A DNA stretch of 64,000 bases from Lutimonas vermicola (GCF_038433205.1 NZ_JBCDNA010000001.1:620001-684000), one strand, 5' to 3'; counted from the stretch's first letter, positions 34,165 to 44,653 are shown. A program made the numbers and translations. Notes: generated by a model from the letters alone, not told the origin.

Positions 34165-36534
34165 CTAGACTTTTACAAATTTTTTGACCTTATCCAATGC
34201 CTTATCCACAATCTGTAATCTGTTTAAATCAATTGTCTCCTTTTTCCTTAATTTAGTCTGAATAGCCTTAATCGTGCTTATTTCCTTATAATTAAGTTTT
34301 TGGGTCTTTTCCCCTATCGCTATAACTATTTTCCATGATTCACTATCCATATCTTTTAATCTGTTAATAATCTTTGTTGCATCCTCTAAAACGATATCAG
34401 TTTCATAACTCAATTTCTTAACGTCTTCAAAACTTACATTTCTTTCCTGCAATACTTGAATAATTTTCACCCCTTTTTTAACTTCAATATCAGATAAAGC
34501 ACCCTGGCTCTTTATTTTTCCACTTATGTTTGCGGCAAAATTTATTTGGGGTTTTGTAAGACAATTAACTTTTGAAGTATATAACCTTAATCCATCCCAG
34601 AACTTAAGGCCCAACGAAGTTATCCTCTCTATATTATTATATTTTTCCATTTCCTCAACTTCATCTGAATCAGAATCATATCTTGATTTATAATCTTTGT
34701 CAGAAATTAAATATTTTTTCACCACATCTAGATCTAATGGATGTTGTTTTAATTTTCTGAGTTGTTTCCATGTGTCTTCCTTCTTCGCGGCTTCACTAAT
34801 TAAAGCAGTGTCTAAAGACATGAAAAATTCATACACAAATTTCAAAAGTTTCTTTAATTCACGCTGTAAATCTTCGTGAATAAACTGTTGCTTCCATATC
34901 TTTTCAAGATTTATTTTATTATTTGTAACGTCATGAAAATAGGCAAGGGAATAACTGACAGTGTGTGATTTAATATTTGTATCACCAATCGGGTTCTGAT
35001 TCTTTCTTCCAAATAATTTATCTGTGGTTCTAAAGAGAATTGCATTCGCCACAATATCTTCCCAATAGACCCGTCCAGGCTGTTTCTTGCCAAACTGTTT
35101 TTTGATACTTTCCATGAAAATATTATAGTTTTTCTGAGAACCCTTGGATACATGATAAGGCATCTTGTCCCACAAGTTGGAATATTTTGCAATTTCAGAT
35201 TTTATGATCATCTGATTTTTAGGATACTTAAGTTTGAACGCTTTCTTCTTACCTAATGTCGGCTCTTTATTTTCAGCTTCTCTATACTGCCCTTTTACGC
35301 GTTCGAAAAACCATATACTTTGTTTATTTCTGTCTCCGGAATCTATGGCATATGTTGTTCTTGACAAATCTTCTAATCGTTGCAAAAATGGATTATTTGA
35401 AGTAAGATCAAGTTCTGAAACCTTATTCTGACTATTCGCAAACCTTGAAATATTTGGTACCGTTTCATTTTTTTTTATTTCATCCTTTATTACAGTTAGC
35501 TTCATCTGAACAAAGACTTTTGACAAATCCGCTTCCTTATATTTTTTATCTGTATGAAAAAGAGATGCTGTTGTTTGACCGCCGTTCACAATCTGAAAAT
35601 CTTTTACAGATGTAATTACTTTCTTACCATCGATAATTTCAGTCTGAACTTCAAGAGATGTTGCTGCAAGACCATTATTATAAGGAAGAAACAAATGTGG
35701 CTCAAAACGAATTGTATCTCTTATTCCTCTGTTTATTTTTCCAGTCGCCTGTAGAAACGCGCGAACATTACTTTCAAGTAGCCTTGTTCCATAATTTCTA
35801 TATAACCCAGAAAGAATCGTCCCTGGAACTATCGCAAGATAGCATTCATACAGATCATTTTTAGATGGCATTTCAAGACATGGAATAACCTCTCCCATTG
35901 TTTCACGAAAATCTATTTCAATTGGTTCTCTGTTTCCCTTGGATTCAGATAATCTATGCAGACGTTCAATATCCCAGATATTAAAATTGATTAATATCTC
36001 TTCAAGATTCTTGAATTTATGGTTTTGAGGTGGATCATGTGGGATATCTCCGTTACTCAATACAAAAATATTGACCCTGATAATATCATTACGGTTCTTT
36101 TTTAATGTTTCTGCAAGTCCATAAGCTTCTGAGGAAGGTTCTAAATCTTCCAAATGCCCTTTCAGCGCAGCATTTACAAATTTTGAAGCCTGACCTATAA
36201 GCCTTTCAAATTCAATTTTAGGCAAACGATATAATTCATTTGTGTCTCTGAAGTAAGAAATAAAAATATCAATGTTCTCGTAACCTTCTTCAATCGCATA
36301 ACCATTAATTTTATACTCAATATTTTCAAATCGGTTCTCTTTGATAAATGGACATAATCTTATTCCTTCTGTTTCACCTGCATCCGCAAGTGTTTCCATA
36401 ACAAATTCCGTAAATTTATTTTCCTTGGAATCTCCAACTTCATCTGAGTAAACCAATGATTGAACTTCATGATAAAGGTTCTTTATAAAAACCTCGAGTT
36501 CAAAATTTACATTTTTACTTATTGATTTTCTCAT
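34165..36534 (-). CDS. AIPR-family protein (abortive infection phage resistance)
   Basis: The 789-aa protein contains the AIPR domain at about residues 240-560, recognised by LESNVRAFLQ, then FLPYNNGLAAT, then FQIVNGGQTTASLFH, a highly conserved signature of the family. The C-terminal 250 residues are helical and charged. AIPR proteins take part in phage resistance and in this gene neighbourhood; their biochemical activity is not settled. The start overlaps the DUF4420 gene by 20 bases, so translation is coupled. No membrane segment or signal peptide is present. The assignment to the family is strong; a nuclease activity sometimes proposed for the family cannot be judged from these residues. 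Confidence 0.87.
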   Translation of the reverse strand: MRKSISKNVNFELEVFIKNLYHEVQSLVYSDEVGDSKENKFTEFVMETLADAGETEGIRLCPFIKENRFENIEYKINGYAIEEGYENIDIFISYFRDTNELYRLPKIEFERLIGQASKFVNAALKGHLEDLEPSSEAYGLAETLKKNRNDIIRVNIFVLSNGDIPHDPPQNHKFKNLEEILINFNIWDIERLHRLSESKGNREPIEIDFRETMGEVIPCLEMPSKNDLYECYLAIVPGTILSGLYRNYGTRLLESNVRAFLQATGKINRGIRDTIRFEPHLFLPYNNGLAATSLEVQTEIIDGKKVITSVKDFQIVNGGQTTASLFHTDKKYKEADLSKVFVQMKLTVIKDEIKKNETVPNISRFANSQNKVSELDLTSNNPFLQRLEDLSRTTYAIDSGDRNKQSIWFFERVKGQYREAENKEPTLGKKKAFKLKYPKNQMIIKSEIAKYSNLWDKMPYHVSKGSQKNYNIFMESIKKQFGKKQPGRVYWEDIVANAILFRTTDKLFGRKNQNPIGDTNIKSHTVSYSLAYFHDVTNNKINLEKIWKQQFIHEDLQRELKKLLKFVYEFFMSLDTALISEAAKKEDTWKQLRKLKQHPLDLDVVKKYLISDKDYKSRYDSDSDEVEEMEKYNNIERITSLGLKFWDGLRLYTSKVNCLTKPQINFAANISGKIKSQGALSDIEVKKGVKIIQVLQERNVSFEDVKKLSYETDIVLEDATKIINRLKDMDSESWKIVIAIGEKTQKLNYKEISTIKAIQTKLRKKETIDLNRLQIVDKALDKVKKFVKV

Positions 36535-37522
36535 TTAAAAAATTATTTTTTAGAAATTGAGTTTCAATTAAAAAATTCACACAACTGTCAAGGGAAATTT
36601 CATAAGAAATTTTTGATATTCCTTCAGATACCTTAGATGAAGTAATTTTTGGAAAATTTTCGCTTATTTCAAAAACCATTTCTTCCATCACTTTATATCC
36701 TGTCGTATTATAATTATCAATCATTTCTTCTGAAATACCTGCTTTTTTTAATCTTTTGTTAAATATTATCAAGAGCTCATAACTATCTTTGAAATGATCC
36801 TGAATATTAATAATTAAATTTTGAAGACTGTAATTTTTATCAGGGACTTCATTCAGATGATAAAAAACAAGGAAAAGTCTGTCCAGACCTTTTACATCAA
36901 GCTGACGTTCATTTGAAATTTTAATAACGGGAACATTGGCAATTGATGTCTTAACTTCCACTGCATCAGAATTATGATAAAAATCCTGATTTGTGCCACT
37001 TGGTCCCTCCCAAGCTCTTATCGTTTCTTCCATGTCATTACCTGATTCGATCATTTCCTTAATAAAAAGTAATTCCCCAAACAAGCCTCTTTGTCGCTCT
37101 GGAGAAAGAATATTATTTGAATATTTTCCAAACAATTTCTTCCAGTATCTTATTCTTGACGAAATTATACCAATTGCTTCTTGAGAAGAACTAACCTCTT
37201 TTATATGATTAACAATATCTTCTGTAAATACAACAAAAATATCCATCAGATCAATATCGAGAAGTATAATAGTAAGCTCTTTCTTTTTACCTGATGAAGC
37301 TAGTATTTGAACTTCAACACCTGTAAATCGTTTGAGATCATTACTACCAATTTCAATAGAAAATGGAATTTCCATTGAAAAAAATATCGCTCCTGAAACT
37401 GAAACAGTCCCTATATAGCATTTTAAATTCAAAATATCCTCAATCGGATCTTTGATAACGTCATTCCTGAGGGAGGCTGACTGACGGCTCCATATTTTTT
37501 TAATATCAAACATTGTCTTCAT
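36515..37522 (-). CDS. PD-(D/E)XK motif protein (DUF4420)
   Basis: The 335-aa protein carries a nuclease-like active site: Glu150 in GLFGELLF, Asp180 in TNQDFYH, and Glu189-x-Lys191 in DAVEVKTS. That is the order of a PD-(D/E)XK core and the pattern of the DUF4420 family. It should be the DNA-cleaving subunit of the mza-type system. Both ends overlap neighbours (17 bases with the Z1 gene, 20 with the AIPR gene), so it is part of a tightly coupled operon. Start options are 37522 (MKTMFD) or the ATG three codons later. Confidence 0.85.
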   Translation of the reverse strand: MKTMFDIKKIWSRQSASLRNDVIKDPIEDILNLKCYIGTVSVSGAIFFSMEIPFSIEIGSNDLKRFTGVEVQILASSGKKKELTIILLDIDLMDIFVVFTEDIVNHIKEVSSSQEAIGIISSRIRYWKKLFGKYSNNILSPERQRGLFGELLFIKEMIESGNDMEETIRAWEGPSGTNQDFYHNSDAVEVKTSIANVPVIKISNERQLDVKGLDRLFLVFYHLNEVPDKNYSLQNLIINIQDHFKDSYELLIIFNKRLKKAGISEEMIDNYNTTGYKVMEEMVFEISENFPKITSSKVSEGISKISYEISLDSCVNFLIETQFLKNNFLNEKINK

Positions 37523-40262
37523 CTAAATCATCATCATTTTGCGTTTCTTCAAAATCATCCAAAAACGGTCTTGCTGCAAACTCAACCTTGTCTTCATTTT
37601 CAATTTTTGGAAATATTATTGCCCAGCCGATTAATGGAATATTATCATCAAGAGTCTTTTCCTCTTTCGTGTCAAGCGGATATATTACAAGTAAAGATTT
37701 CCCGGCTTCAGCTCTTATTTGTTTAAGTTGTTCTTCTTCATACTCGCGTTTTCCTATATCAAGATCAATAGTTTTGTCATCAACACCCAATATATTATTA
37801 CGTGATATGGTATAGGTTTCCCTTCCAAACTTGTTAGTGTTTGTTCTTTTCGGAAGGCCACCTGGAATTTCTTCAACACCACAGTTAAAATAAAACGGAT
37901 TTTCAGCCAGTGAATTTAATGCCACCGCAACGGTCCATTTTTCTAAATTACCGTGTCTGTTTTGTTTTCTAATATAGCCATTCAAAACATCAGCTCTGGC
38001 TTTTGGAAGATCGGTTCTAAATCCGGTTAAAAAATCAATGATTAATTCAGAATCAATTTCTTTCCAAATTAGCCTATTAAGCTTCCTGGATTTTGCCGTA
38101 AACATTTTTTCAGGGCCGCCCATTCTAATTAAAAGATTCCTGAAATTGTTAAAATTTGCCGTAACTGTTTGTTGATTCTTTAATAACTGATAAGTCTGAA
38201 TGATCTGCCCAGAAAAACCTACTTGTATTTTTTCATGCTCCTTCATTTTACCAGCACCTGTAATGCTGAGCATTCCTGAATGAGTTCTTATTTTAAGTCG
38301 ATAATCAACAGGCTTCTTATTTTCTGCTGACATATTATCAAAATCAGTTTTCATTTCTTCTGAAGCGAGCGTTATATGCTGATACCAGTTAATCAGTTGT
38401 TCGGTTGTGAAGAGTCTGCACAGATCTGCATAGCCCGGTCTATAACCAAACCACCTTCCCATCTGCATCAGAGAATCATATAATCGGGAAGCTCTTAAAT
38501 AATAACTTATGGAAAGGCCTTCCAATGTAATTCCTCTCGACAACCGATTACCTCCAACAGCAATAACAGAGAGTCCGTTTTCATAATTGTCATACTTAAT
38601 ATCTTCTATATTATGATATTCAAGAGATCTGGTGCTTTTTGTTCCATGAACTGCTCTGACGTCAATTTTCATAACTGCATCTATCAAAGTTTTTTTAACT
38701 TCTTCCCATGAATGTTGTGTGATTTTTCTGTCTGTATAATTTAAATTTTTTAAGACATTATCTGTTGTAGGAACAAAATCATTTTCATATAATTCCTGCA
38801 ACTCTTTTAAAACACGACCTTGTCCTGATCGAATCTGGAGTTTATAATCTCTGACTATTTCATTTACGAGCCAGGCTATTCTGTCAATCCATGCAACATA
38901 AAGTGCCACATGAATAAGCATGGAATTATGCTTATTCTCCTGCTTACGCAATCTCCTTACCGCACAAGTAATTATAAAGGATTTAATTGCTTTTTTCAGG
39001 GTTTCCGGGATATCTTCCGGAAGATTCTCTTTATTATTTTTATTTATTCTTTTGGGAATGTGTGGCTCCTGATCTTCAGCAGGTCTGATAATATCCAATC
39101 CTTCATACTCTTCTCCAGTCTCGTTATTTACATATCCAAATACTTGTGTCGCCCCAATATAATTAGAAGGGGGAGGAATATTAACTATAAAGTCCCTTGG
39201 GAAAAGGTCCTCCCCGACCTTTAATTTAATATCTTTTACCATAGATTCAAGGTTTTCGCTCCAGGAAGAAGGAATAAAAACATTTGCATAAGGAGTAGCC
39301 GTATATCCAATGAAGGTGTTTTGATTAAAAAGATTTAATAAGGTTCTTATGAGCCTGTTAATAGTTCTTACATCAATTTCATTTCCCGAATTTACTGAAG
39401 CATTATCAGCTTCATCATCAATTACAAGCAAAGGAACATCAAAAACTTTAGCGTCCCCGTTTTCATCTTCCTTTGCAAACTGATATAACCATAAGATTAG
39501 ATTTTCAAGTATACTTTTATTTTTCTTTATTACTAGTACAGTTGGGCTTTGACCACTAATGGGCACATTCAACCGGGTAGCAATATTCCGATTAAAGTCT
39601 CCTTTATCATCAGAAGAAGTAAAGGAATAGATTTGAGTCTCCGCTTTTATATGACCAACGCCGGTCTTTATGTTTCTTTGTCTAAGTATAAAATCCGAAC
39701 TGTCTCGTCCAATAAACCCGTCATCAATTCGATTCTGTGTTTGTGCTCTAAGGCTATTATGAATACCTGCGATCACAATAATGAGTCTGTATCCTGCATC
39801 AGTGGCTTTATTAATTAACCCTGTATAATTCGCGGTTTTCCCAGATTGGACATTACCAACAACCATCCCCCTTCTATCCCATCTTCCTTTTATTTTTGGA
39901 TTTACACATTTATCAAGAATCTTGTCTGTGAGATCATCGAGATCATTTATAGGGAAAGAAGGATCTTCATTTGTTTTATATATTTTATATCTGCTCCATA
40001 AATCAAAATTGATTTTAGATTTTTCATTATACAGCCATGGTTTTACATCTTCCGCAACTAAAAGTGTAGCTTCTTTTGAATAAATTTCAAAATCATCTTC
40101 CAACTTAGTTAATAACTCATCTCTATCAATAAGGTCAAAACCGGGCATAAGAAATATATTTTCTACCTCCGTAGAAATTATTTCATTTGTCACTAACTTT
40201 CTATCATACCTCTGTAGTAAAACATGGGCTATATTCCTGGCACTATCAAATATATTATTCAC
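37506..40262 (-). CDS. Z1-domain helicase-like ATPase
   Basis: The 918-aa protein has a P-loop GNVQSGKT (136-143), Walker B LVIDDEAD (Asp282, Glu284) and a late helicase-like region with GGNRLSRGITLEG and QMGRWFGYRPGY (about residues 560-605). These are the hallmarks of the Z1 domain, a branch of superfamily 2-type ATPases found in restriction-like operons with MutL-type ATPases. It should translocate on or remodel DNA for the nuclease subunit. It lies 4 bases after the GHKL ATPase gene and overlaps the DUF4420 gene. The length is normal for the family. The C-terminal tail is very acidic (DDDLDEDN). Confidence 0.9.
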   Translation of the reverse strand: MNNIFDSARNIAHVLLQRYDRKLVTNEIISTEVENIFLMPGFDLIDRDELLTKLEDDFEIYSKEATLLVAEDVKPWLYNEKSKINFDLWSRYKIYKTNEDPSFPINDLDDLTDKILDKCVNPKIKGRWDRRGMVVGNVQSGKTANYTGLINKATDAGYRLIIVIAGIHNSLRAQTQNRIDDGFIGRDSSDFILRQRNIKTGVGHIKAETQIYSFTSSDDKGDFNRNIATRLNVPISGQSPTVLVIKKNKSILENLILWLYQFAKEDENGDAKVFDVPLLVIDDEADNASVNSGNEIDVRTINRLIRTLLNLFNQNTFIGYTATPYANVFIPSSWSENLESMVKDIKLKVGEDLFPRDFIVNIPPPSNYIGATQVFGYVNNETGEEYEGLDIIRPAEDQEPHIPKRINKNNKENLPEDIPETLKKAIKSFIITCAVRRLRKQENKHNSMLIHVALYVAWIDRIAWLVNEIVRDYKLQIRSGQGRVLKELQELYENDFVPTTDNVLKNLNYTDRKITQHSWEEVKKTLIDAVMKIDVRAVHGTKSTRSLEYHNIEDIKYDNYENGLSVIAVGGNRLSRGITLEGLSISYYLRASRLYDSLMQMGRWFGYRPGYADLCRLFTTEQLINWYQHITLASEEMKTDFDNMSAENKKPVDYRLKIRTHSGMLSITGAGKMKEHEKIQVGFSGQIIQTYQLLKNQQTVTANFNNFRNLLIRMGGPEKMFTAKSRKLNRLIWKEIDSELIIDFLTGFRTDLPKARADVLNGYIRKQNRHGNLEKWTVAVALNSLAENPFYFNCGVEEIPGGLPKRTNTNKFGRETYTISRNNILGVDDKTIDLDIGKREYEEEQLKQIRAEAGKSLLVIYPLDTKEEKTLDDNIPLIGWAIIFPKIENEDKVEFAARPFLDDFEETQNDDDLDEDNV

Positions 40263-40266
40263 TATC

Positions 40267-41748
40267 TTAATTTAAATGTTCAATGAGTTGGGGAAACTCA
40301 TTAAAAGGTTGGATATTCAAAATCTGTTTTATCGCAAGGTCTTTGCTTATACCTGAAATTTTTAAAGATTCAAACATTCTTGAGGCCAGTTGAATTGTAG
40401 CTGAATCAAGCTCCTTATTAAGATCTCTTAATTCAAGACTTTCTGGCTTTTCACTATAATTTTGTATAATGGCTTCTACCGGGGTAGTATCTCCTATTAA
40501 TTTTAAAATAGAATTAATATGTTTTTTGGTAATGAACTCTTCTTCCAATGACTTCTTAATAACCGGATGTTCCTTATTTATATAATAATTCACTGCCCCG
40601 TCTCTATTCTTTGATGCCTTCCAAACGGAGTGGAAATGGATCCCGGTCAGGGAATCATCTAACAGAATTCTATTACCTCTGAATTTATAGATTTTGGCCG
40701 CCGACTGTCTGGTCATCCTACCTAGTCTCATCAAGTCTCTCCTTACCCTTATTGATGGTGAGGCTGTCGCCTTCTTTATATCGATTTTCCATTCATGGTC
40801 TAGTTCATTAGAAATATCAATTAGAACACGGGCATTTTTATAATGTTCATTTTTTGAAAACAATCCCAGCCAATCACCATAAAGCAATAATCTTTCATTT
40901 CGATAAATATAAAAGCCCTGATATTTGTACCAATCCTGTGTTTTTACTTTAGCCCTTGTTTCAGAATCTATTTTTGATATGTGAGGAAGAACATAACATT
41001 TGACATGTACGGAGGTATTGTCCAAAAATTCATCACCAATTAGCTGAGAACCATCTTCATTCTTCATAAAAGGGTCCCAAGGATCAATTAAATTACCGTT
41101 AACCCATATTTTGAGCTTCTTTTTTTCAATATATCTGTGAAAAACCAGGCTTAAATGGTCTTCCATTAAAGAGAATTCTTCCATGAATACTGTCCTCGCT
41201 GCTTCATTTTCAGTGTGTGAATTTCCTGCAAGCCGGTCCAATTTTTCCCACAACACCATTGTTCCATTGTCTCGCTGTGAAATAGAGTCAAGATGCCTCT
41301 TTTCAGAAATAAAATCAAGCAGGGTCCATTTACCCGTCTCATTAACAAAATCCAGATCCCAACACCTTTTAAGGATTGAAAACCCGTCTCTTTTTGTCGC
41401 TACAGTCAATGCTTTACATTGTGAGAAAGAAGAAGTCTTTAATCCAAGGCCAAATCTACCTAAATCTGAAATTTCACGTTCATCATTTGGATTTTTACTT
41501 CCTGGAGTCATTGCCTCAATCAACTTAGAGGTATCCATACCCACACCATCATCTTCAATCTTTACCCACGAATCAGATCCTTTCCATTCATAAGAAATCC
41601 ATATATTTTGAGCTTTCGCTGAAATACTATTATCAATAATATCAGCTACAGCCGTTTGAAGATTATAGCCAAATGCTCTAAAAGTATTTATCATCGCACT
41701 TGCCTTTGGAGGAGTCTCCTCAGAGATAAAATCAGTTAAATCATGCAT
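40267..41748 (-). CDS. GHKL (MutL/MORC-like) ATPase
   Basis: The 493-aa protein has the Bergerat fold motifs: N-box VADIIDNSISA (about 35-45), G1 box DDGVGMD (67-73) and G2 box LGRFGLGLKTS (96-106). The remainder contains the S5-like coupling domain with a Lys-rich segment IDIKKATASP near residue 320. Proteins of this type were described as MutL homologues in restriction-modification systems and as prokaryotic relatives of MORC. It probably acts as an ATP-gated clamp on DNA. It is the first gene of the four-gene run ATPase, Z1, DUF4420, AIPR, so the promoter should lie within the 146 bases before it. Confidence 0.9.
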   Translation of the reverse strand: MHDLTDFISEETPPKASAMINTFRAFGYNLQTAVADIIDNSISAKAQNIWISYEWKGSDSWVKIEDDGVGMDTSKLIEAMTPGSKNPNDEREISDLGRFGLGLKTSSFSQCKALTVATKRDGFSILKRCWDLDFVNETGKWTLLDFISEKRHLDSISQRDNGTMVLWEKLDRLAGNSHTENEAARTVFMEEFSLMEDHLSLVFHRYIEKKKLKIWVNGNLIDPWDPFMKNEDGSQLIGDEFLDNTSVHVKCYVLPHISKIDSETRAKVKTQDWYKYQGFYIYRNERLLLYGDWLGLFSKNEHYKNARVLIDISNELDHEWKIDIKKATASPSIRVRRDLMRLGRMTRQSAAKIYKFRGNRILLDDSLTGIHFHSVWKASKNRDGAVNYYINKEHPVIKKSLEEEFITKKHINSILKLIGDTTPVEAIIQNYSEKPESLELRDLNKELDSATIQLASRMFESLKISGISKDLAIKQILNIQPFNEFPQLIEHLN

Positions 41749-41894
41749 CTTTTAAAAAATATAAGTTTTCAACATTTGTACACGTGAATTTTTCTAATTA
41801 TTTATTTTATAATAACATACTTCGAAAGTTTAATAGCTTTTACATAAATATTTCTTTTTAAGAGAGATTAGATTTAAATTCATTCCCAGCAATG

Positions 41895-43034
41895 CTAATT
41901 ATACTTTTGTAGATATAAAATATCTCTTTTCTGATCCTTTTTAAAAGAAACCAATACAGTTAATTTATTAGAGTTTCTATAAAAATATAATCTACCATCA
42001 TCTCTCTGTCCTGTATTAAAATGAACTTCCCACCATTTATCCAAAGTCGTGATTTTCTTGCCTTTGAATTGGTGGTCCGTATTTATTTTGATTATTTTAT
42101 CAATTGGATTTGTAAAGTCTTCAATCTCACTTTCAAGAATATCCAGAGATCCGTCCAGGAATTCTACATCAGGTAATACGACCTCTATTATATTTCTAAA
42201 TTGATTGGAATAACGGTTTAATATCCTTTTTGATTTCTCCTCTCGCTTTTCAAGACTTTTAACCTTTTTGTCTAAACGCTGATTTACAGTTTTTAGAGCA
42301 TCTATTTCTTCTTCCTGTAACTCAACATATTCATGTTCAACTATTTTTTTATACTTCTCCTCTAAAACCGGAAAATTGTCTCTAAGTAATTTTTCGATTA
42401 AAACTGTATCTATACTTTTTTCCAGAAGTATAAACCACGAATACATTTTACCATCATTTCCCGGACGATAACTAATTCCAGTTCGCTTATAGTCAATCTT
42501 ATTTTTATCGAATAGACTTATAATCTTATCAAGTGTAAAATCTTCACATTCTAACAAAAGATAAAAATTTTCGTTTTCACTTGTTGTGAATAAAAACTCA
42601 ATTTCTTCTTTATTGAAATGCAGTTCATTATAAATAGATGATTCTATATTTAAGGTTATTTTAACGCCATAGATATCATTTGTGACATCACATTTTAATC
42701 CAGCTATAACTGCCTCAGGTTTGATAGCCTTTGAATCAATTAACGGAGCTAAAATTGCTGCCCGATATCTTCCAACATAGCCCAAAGAACTACCATCCAT
42801 TCTTTGAACATGAATGGCATTTTGATCAATTAAATTTTCGGATTCTCTTCTAAGTTTGACATTTTCACGTAGATGACACTTCAATACTGCTTGATTTCGA
42901 GACTCATAGTTTAAACCAGCTGTCCACATACTTATTGCATGAGAATCAGGTTTTGACAAATCTTTATCTTTTAAAATAACGTCTTCATTCTTTTTAAAAA
43001 ATGAATTAATTTTATTTAAAAATGACAACTTCAT
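41895..43034 (-). CDS. HIRAN-like domain plus coiled-coil protein (379 aa)
   Basis: Residues 35-130 resemble a HIRAN domain: AGLNYESRNQ, a DQNAIHV segment and LGYVGRYRAAILAPL, the same order seen in the small HIRAN protein at 16670. Residues 225-275 form a charged coiled coil (EEIDALKTVNQRLDKKVKSL). The C-terminal 90 residues contain LDKWWEVHFNTGQRDDGRLY, a compact beta-rich part I cannot assign. It would bind DNA ends or forks through HIRAN and oligomerise through the coil; both are inferences. It lies 146 bases upstream of the mza operon in the same direction and could be a fifth member or an independent gene. Confidence 0.7.
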   Translation of the reverse strand: MKLSFLNKINSFFKKNEDVILKDKDLSKPDSHAISMWTAGLNYESRNQAVLKCHLRENVKLRRESENLIDQNAIHVQRMDGSSLGYVGRYRAAILAPLIDSKAIKPEAVIAGLKCDVTNDIYGVKITLNIESSIYNELHFNKEEIEFLFTTSENENFYLLLECEDFTLDKIISLFDKNKIDYKRTGISYRPGNDGKMYSWFILLEKSIDTVLIEKLLRDNFPVLEEKYKKIVEHEYVELQEEEIDALKTVNQRLDKKVKSLEKREEKSKRILNRYSNQFRNIIEVVLPDVEFLDGSLDILESEIEDFTNPIDKIIKINTDHQFKGKKITTLDKWWEVHFNTGQRDDGRLYFYRNSNKLTVLVSFKKDQKRDILYLQKYN

Positions 43035-43124
43035 TCAACTAGTGGCTAATATTTTGATGCAATTAATTATTGTGTTTTTTTATTTATTCAATTTATTTAA
43101 TCTTTTCTAAGATCTTAAACATAC

Positions 43125-43300
43125 CATAGTTTCGTCTCAAAATCCATGAGATATATCATCTAACTCATATCAATTTCTTAACAAATCAAAACCCTTAAAA
43201 ACTTCTCATAGCAATTATTGAAGTTGTCTTGTTCAATTTTAGAATGTGAATATGGCAATTTAATTCAACAATAACAATACCCTCGTGAGGGTATTGTTAT
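43125..43300 (+). repeat. Copy 1 of a flanking direct repeat, ending in a 30-bp perfect palindrome
   Basis: The segment containing ccatgagatatatca, then aacttctcatagcaatt, then a terminator-like palindrome is related to 50112-50303 in direct orientation. At 43271-43300 is a perfect palindrome with arms ATAACAATACCCTC / GAGGGTATTGTTAT around GT. It lies in the 341-base gap between the HIRAN-coiled-coil gene and the DUF2130 gene and can terminate transcription from the latter. Nothing else is seen in this gap. Confidence 0.7.
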
Positions 43301-43375
43301 ATTTCACCGAATAAAATTTATAATAAATTGAAGAAGTGGGTGTACTGGAAATCGTAAAGCAATCAATGGTTTGTT

Positions 43376-44653
43376 TTATTCCGCCTTATCCGTAAGCCCA
43401 TCAAATTTTGCTTTCATGGTAGGGTTTCCGTGGGTTAATTTTTTAATCGTTAAATCATCTGCTTTGTTATTAGCAAGGCGTAAGTTGTTTTCCGACGATA
43501 ATAATGCTTCTTTTGTTTTTTGAAGATGAATTATAGTTTTGTCAATTTCATCAATAGCTGTTTTAAATTTACGACTGGCTAAATCATAATTTCTGGCAAA
43601 CCCTTCTTTAAATGAGTTTATTTTATCTTCAAAGTTGGTAATATCCACGTTTTGACTTCTTATCAAACTTAGTTCTGCTTTATATTCCATGGAGTTCATT
43701 GCAGCATTACGAAGAAGCGTAATGATGGGAATAAAAAACTGTGGGCGAACTACGTACATTTTATCAAACCTGTAAGAAACATCAACGATCCCGGTATTAT
43801 AATATTCGTTATCCGACTCCAAAAGCGAGACTAAAACCGCATATTCACAGCCCTTTTCTTTTCGGTCTTTGTCGAGTTTTGCAAAGAAATCCTCGTTCCT
43901 CTTTTTTGTCGCAGTTTCATCATTTTCGTTTTTCATTTCAAACATAATTGAAATGATTTCATTACCCGGTCCATCAGTTTCTTTATAAATATAATCACCT
44001 TTAGTTCCACCCCTTGAATCATTGTCTTTTTCAAAACAGGCATTTTGAAAAGCTGTTGCCCTGAGCTTATTAAATTCAATTTCGCAATGTTGTTCTAAAC
44101 TTTCTCCAAGCATTTTAGTTGAGAGTTTGAGCTTCATGTCTTTACGAAAAGCAATTTCGTCATCTTTCATTTGGATGATATCATCTTTTGTCTTTAGCTG
44201 AGCAATAAATTTTTCGTTTAACGATTTTTCAAGTAACTGTTTTTCGATTTCTTTGTTTTCTAAACTGTTAGAAAGGGAATCGCGTTCTTTTTCGATTGCT
44301 TTGATCGCTTCTGACACAGAGAGTTTTTTCTCAAGCTCAGCATTCTGAAGTTTTGACTTCATTTCAGAGATCTCAGATTCTTTCTTTGCTAATTGCACAG
44401 CAAGTTCACGTTCAATCCTAGCATTCAATTCAGTTATTTCTTTATCTTTTTTTGCAAGATCTTCTTGTAATGAATTTTTAAGATTAGCTTCAGCCAGCTT
44501 AATAGCACTTTGCTTATCCTTTTCAGCCAGGTCTAATCGACTTTTCAATTCTTCTTCAAATTGATGATCTCGAACCTGCTTCAGGATATCAGCAAATCCA
44601 GCTTCATCAACTTTAAAAGCTTTTTTACAGTTTGGGCAAATTATTTCGTTCAT
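43376..44653 (-). CDS. DUF2130 protein with zinc ribbon, coiled coil and nuclease-like core
   Basis: The 425-aa protein begins with a zinc-ribbon half (CPNCKKAF), followed by a long coiled coil (about residues 25-190, with repeated KxxEIxxLxxxI patterns). The DUF2130 core contains GTKGDYIYKE, then IMFEMKNEND, spaced like the D...ExK of a PD-(D/E)XK fold, and a VLVSLLE strand, much as in RmuC. A second helical region follows. The biochemical activity of DUF2130 is not established. The start codon lies only 20 bases from the end of palindrome HP1, so there is no room for a promoter outside that element. Confidence 0.85.
   Translation of the reverse strand: MNEIICPNCKKAFKVDEAGFADILKQVRDHQFEEELKSRLDLAEKDKQSAIKLAEANLKNSLQEDLAKKDKEITELNARIERELAVQLAKKESEISEMKSKLQNAELEKKLSVSEAIKAIEKERDSLSNSLENKEIEKQLLEKSLNEKFIAQLKTKDDIIQMKDDEIAFRKDMKLKLSTKMLGESLEQHCEIEFNKLRATAFQNACFEKDNDSRGGTKGDYIYKETDGPGNEIISIMFEMKNENDETATKKRNEDFFAKLDKDRKEKGCEYAVLVSLLESDNEYYNTGIVDVSYRFDKMYVVRPQFFIPIITLLRNAAMNSMEYKAELSLIRSQNVDITNFEDKINSFKEGFARNYDLASRKFKTAIDEIDKTIIHLQKTKEALLSSENNLRLANNKADDLTIKKLTHGNPTMKAKFDGLTDKAE

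Noticed and set aside
41183..41593. Long antisense frames, for example 41183-41593, 47937-48485 and 59399-59836
   Set aside because: Each lies entirely inside a well-supported gene with clear domain motifs on the other strand and shows no motif or leader of its own.
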